DNA of 21,420 nt from the NCBI GenBank assembly GCA_045837725.1, contig JBEWZL010000139.1, forward strand, positions 1 through 21,420. The letters run 5' to 3'. The stretch comes from Vermamoeba vermiformis. Its lineage: Eukaryota > Tubulinea > Echinamoebida. The position numbers were made by a program, and so were the translations under genes. Positions 19,136 through 21,420 of this stretch are shown one piece after another (within the stretch, counting starts at the first letter, position 1; each line of letters begins with the position of its first letter). Below the pieces are notes generated by a model. That model was not told the origin of the DNA. It worked only from the letters and a program-made list of their open reading frames with translations, and ran no database searches.

Positions 19136-19140
19136 ATTGG
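19136..19140 (-). promoter_or_regulatory. CCAAT box upstream of the ATPase
   Basis: CCAAT on the minus strand about 128 nt upstream of the ATPase ATG (19008), within TTGACCAATCACTG. Its position suits a core promoter element. The 351 bp between the ATPase start and the transposon end hold no other gene. Confidence 0.4.
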
Positions 19141-19359
19141 TCAATACGGACAGTACTGTCTAAGTGTTTTCGAATTTAAAGCATGGGTTTGCTTTTGACA
19201 GTTTTCTTTTGGCAGTTGTTGCTAGATCCCGCAGGCATTGCCGCTTGAGTCTTCGAAAGTTATGCGCGCTCAACATACGACGATGGATTGTCTAAAAGTC
19301 GAGTTAATAAATTTTATACGCAAAAATTATTTCCCAAATTTTAGAATCAGTCTGCGTCA

Positions 19360-19399
19360 GAGTGCCGTACCGATTTTGTCTCCACAGATCAATTTTGTC
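19360..19399 (+). repeat. Left terminal inverted repeat
   Basis: Begins GAGTGCCGTACCG and contains two copies of ATTTTGTC about 19 bp apart (ATTTTGTCTCCAC then ATTTTGTCACCAC, the second running just past the repeat). The pair probably marks transposase binding sites. Confidence 0.92.
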
Positions 19400-19458
19400 A
19401 CCACCAAAAACAACACGAACACAACTCGTTCGCAATTTTTTCTCAATAATTTTCACCT

Positions 19459-21192
19459 ATGAGAGCCACTAAATCAGTAAAACAGACAAAGGGAGCAAAA
19501 AATCCCGAAAATAAAGTCACCTCTTTGGCAGATTTGGTGCCGATCGTTGCAAAGCGGATTGACACTTCAGGCGAATCAATTCGGGACGCTTGCAAAAAAA
19601 TTGCTGCAGAAAAAAAAGTTAATCACGATTCTTTGCGTCGCACATATCAACGATGGTTAGTAAAAAAAGACAGAGCTCATGGAAATATGAAATTTTCAGA
19701 TGAGGACGAGGAAATTATTTGTGCACTCATTTTATCACTCAGTTCACGTGGGTTAGCATTAACAAGAGGAATACTAATAGAATTAGTGAAAGAAACGTTT
19801 GAAGTTGATGATGATTGGAGCGGAGACGGATGGTTCCGTCGGTTCATTGAACGTCACTCCGATCTGCTAGCAATGACATCGGGAAAGTCTTTGGACCCTC
19901 AGCGCGTTTCGAAAGTTACTGAAGAGCATGTTGATAAATTTATTGCTTCATTCAATTATTTACAAGAGCACAATCTCTATCAAAGTGACTACATCATCAA
20001 TGTTGACGAATCTTCGTGCAAACTGCAAAACAATCGCTCTACCAAAGTTATAACGAGTGCTAAGGCGTCCAAACAAGGAGTGGTTACTACACCACCAAGT
20101 CAACTACGAACTATCATTCCATTCGTTGCAGCCTCTGGCAAGGTGTGGATGGTTGTCTACGTTTTCAAGGCCATGTCAAACAAGAGTGCGAAGGCAAAGG
20201 ATGCAATAGTGCTCCGCCCAATGAAGAGACAGACTCGCGGCGAATGGACAAGCTATTATGCTAGTACATCAGAAGGATATATTACAAACGAATTATGGAT
20301 TGATATTATAGCAAAGTTCATCGATTTGATTTCACCCATCAAGCATGACTTACCCGCTGTACTACTCTTAGACCGCGTTGGCCCACACATGCAAGATTCT
20401 ACAATTGCCAAATTAGCTGAGATTGATACTACCACACTGTACCTACCTGCCCATAGTAGTCACATTATACAGCCCCTTGATGACGTTCCGTTTGCCAACC
20501 TTAAACGGTTCGGGTGCCAAGCCCGCGACAAATTGACACTTGGGCGCCAACTCCGTGGAGAGTCCCTCAATAACGTCACACAAGAGGCAATATTGATAGC
20601 TGAGAAGAAGGCCTTTTCACCTGATATAATCAAAGCCGGATTTGCCCACACTGGTGTCTGGCCCTGGAACGAAAAGTTGATCCGTCAAAATTTTGCCGCT
20701 GAGCAAGGATGGGAACAACAAAACGAACTTACCACTGACAAGAAGAAACGTGTGGACGAAGTAGCAACCAAAATGAAAGACCTATTCGCTGTGCCTGAGA
20801 AACCAACCTCAGCAAGAGGAACTGTATTCAAGAAGCTTGGCCTGTGCATGACAGGTGATGAGGTGCGTGTCACGCATGAAGAGATCCAAAAGAGCGCCGA
20901 ACAGAAGAAAGCAGCGAAGCAAGAGAAAACCAATACCAAAGGAAACAAGCGTGCACGAGAGGAGTCTAATGACGAAGAAGTGCCAGCCCAAAAGAAAGTC
21001 AAGGTGGCCCACGAGAGCGATGAAGAAATGTCCTTCGAAATTTCAGCGGAAGGTGATGTGATGTGCGACTGTTGTTTCGAGATACGCGAGAATACATGGA
21101 CTTGCCGTAAGTGCCAAGACTTTAACCTGTGTACTAAGTGTCAGAAGGCAACAAAATTACTCGCTAATCACCGCCTGGAATGCGAAAAATAA
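19459..21192 (+). CDS. Pogo/CENP-B-type DDE transposase with C-terminal ZZ-type zinc finger
   Basis: 577 residues, intronless, starting at the first ATG after the left inverted repeat. Order: a psq-like helix-turn-helix (about 22-70, IRDACKKIAAEKKVNHDSLR), a CENP-B-type DNA-binding domain (about 78-165, GDGWFRRFIERHSDLLAMTSG), then a DDE_1 catalytic core with Asp183 (IINVDES), Asp305 (VLLLDRVGPH) and Asp341 (HIIQPLDDVPFANLK), spacing DD35D. WPWNEKLI (401-408) fits the usual end of the core. A long Lys/Glu-rich low-complexity stretch (about 425-525) leads to a Cys/His cluster: Cys536, Cys539, Cys549, Cys552, Cys558, Cys561 and His571, with KCQDFNLCTKC as in ZZ fingers. All three catalytic acids are present, so the enzyme may be active. 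The ZZ-type end is unusual and might mediate protein contacts. Confidence 0.92.
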   Translation: MRATKSVKQTKGAKNPENKVTSLADLVPIVAKRIDTSGESIRDACKKIAAEKKVNHDSLRRTYQRWLVKKDRAHGNMKFSDEDEEIICALILSLSSRGLALTRGILIELVKETFEVDDDWSGDGWFRRFIERHSDLLAMTSGKSLDPQRVSKVTEEHVDKFIASFNYLQEHNLYQSDYIINVDESSCKLQNNRSTKVITSAKASKQGVVTTPPSQLRTIIPFVAASGKVWMVVYVFKAMSNKSAKAKDAIVLRPMKRQTRGEWTSYYASTSEGYITNELWIDIIAKFIDLISPIKHDLPAVLLLDRVGPHMQDSTIAKLAEIDTTTLYLPAHSSHIIQPLDDVPFANLKRFGCQARDKLTLGRQLRGESLNNVTQEAILIAEKKAFSPDIIKAGFAHTGVWPWNEKLIRQNFAAEQGWEQQNELTTDKKKRVDEVATKMKDLFAVPEKPTSARGTVFKKLGLCMTGDEVRVTHEEIQKSAEQKKAAKQEKTNTKGNKRAREESNDEEVPAQKKVKVAHESDEEMSFEISAEGDVMCDCCFEIRENTWTCRKCQDFNLCTKCQKATKLLANHRLECEK

Positions 21193-21296
21193 TCGGATCA
21201 GCAATATTTAATTTTTTCAATATTTTAAAAATTACTTGGCATTCCTTTGAAGCACGTACCATATAGACGATATTATTACACGTGTTAATACATACA

Positions 21297-21302
21297 AATA
21301 AA
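21297..21302 (+). terminator. Polyadenylation signal of the transposase
   Basis: AATAAA 105 nt after the transposase stop and inside the right end of the element. Confidence 0.55.
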
Positions 21303-21312
21303 TATTATTTTG

Positions 21313-21351
21313 TTTCAGAACTTAATTGTGTTGTGGTGTTCAGTTCTGAAA
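21313..21351. repeat. Subterminal hairpin of the transposon
   Basis: TTTCAGAAC (21313-21321) and GTTCTGAAA (21343-21351) are perfect 9-bp inverted copies separated by 21 nt, just inside the right terminal repeat. I saw no counterpart at the left end. Confidence 0.7.
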
Positions 21352-21356
21352 GCGGA

Positions 21357-21396
21357 GACAAAATTGATCCGTGGAGACAAAATCGGTACGGCACTC
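21357..21396 (-). repeat. Right terminal inverted repeat
   Basis: Inverted copy of the left repeat with one difference (G for A at position 27 counting inward). It also carries the doubled ATTTTGTCTCC motif. The window ends 24 bp beyond it, so the right flank can barely be examined. Confidence 0.92.
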
Positions 21397-21420
21397 TCAA
21401 GATCGAGAAACGGATCCTAA

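Larger units (their letters stand above)
19360..21396 (+). mobile_element. Pogo-like DNA transposon with long terminal inverted repeats
   Basis: A 2.0-kb element bounded by 40-bp inverted repeats that match at 39 of 40 positions, enclosing one uninterrupted transposase gene and an AATAAA. The flanks show TCA immediately outside both ends (19357-19359 and 21397-21399), which could be a 3-bp target duplication; pogo elements normally duplicate TA. The near-identical ends and open reading frame point to recent movement. It sits 351 bp upstream of the ATPase gene. Confidence 0.88.

Overview
The window is nuclear DNA from a eukaryote with a compact genome. It has densely packed genes on both strands, many short GT-AG introns (mostly 40-60 nt, one 32 nt, often with CTAAC- or CTGAC-like branch sites) and AATAAA-type 3' ends. 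The lineage is not certain. An ENA-type (P-type IID) cation ATPase, known mainly from fungi, bryophytes and protists, next to an SPPL3-like intramembrane protease and a Cys-rich surface protein suggests a unicellular eukaryote (protist or early fungus-like lineage) rather than an animal.

Layout. 1-2048: a plus-strand gene related to the Fpg/Nei (NEIL) DNA glycosylases, preceded by a palindrome-rich leader. 2094-3032: a 30/39-bp minisatellite, then a hairpin and a second array of about 50-bp units (3273-3490). 3491-4510: gene-poor DNA ending in a fossil Ty3/gypsy reverse transcriptase fragment. 4515-7235 (minus): a ten-exon secreted, Cys-rich, probably GPI-anchored surface protein. 7514-9975 (minus): an eight-exon coiled-coil protein with duplicated exons and a GC-AG intron. 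10212-11963 (plus): an SPPL3-like GxGD protease, divergent from the coiled-coil gene across 236 bp. 12066-15283 (minus): a thirteen-exon F-box/armadillo protein, convergent with SPPL3. 15496-19008 (minus): an eleven-exon ENA-type ATPase. 19360-21396: a pogo-like DNA transposon with 40-bp terminal inverted repeats and an uninterrupted transposase that ends in a ZZ-type zinc finger.

I rebuilt the gene models by following splice phase. For the five main host genes every junction keeps frame, giving 749, 652, 426, 751 and 988 residues. The NEIL-like gene has an unresolved 5' part. No operon-like or defence cluster is visible and the genes look functionally independent. The most unusual items are the transposon with its ZZ finger, the exon-per-repeat structure of the F-box/ARM gene, the exon-duplicated coiled coil, and the frame-preserving minisatellite.
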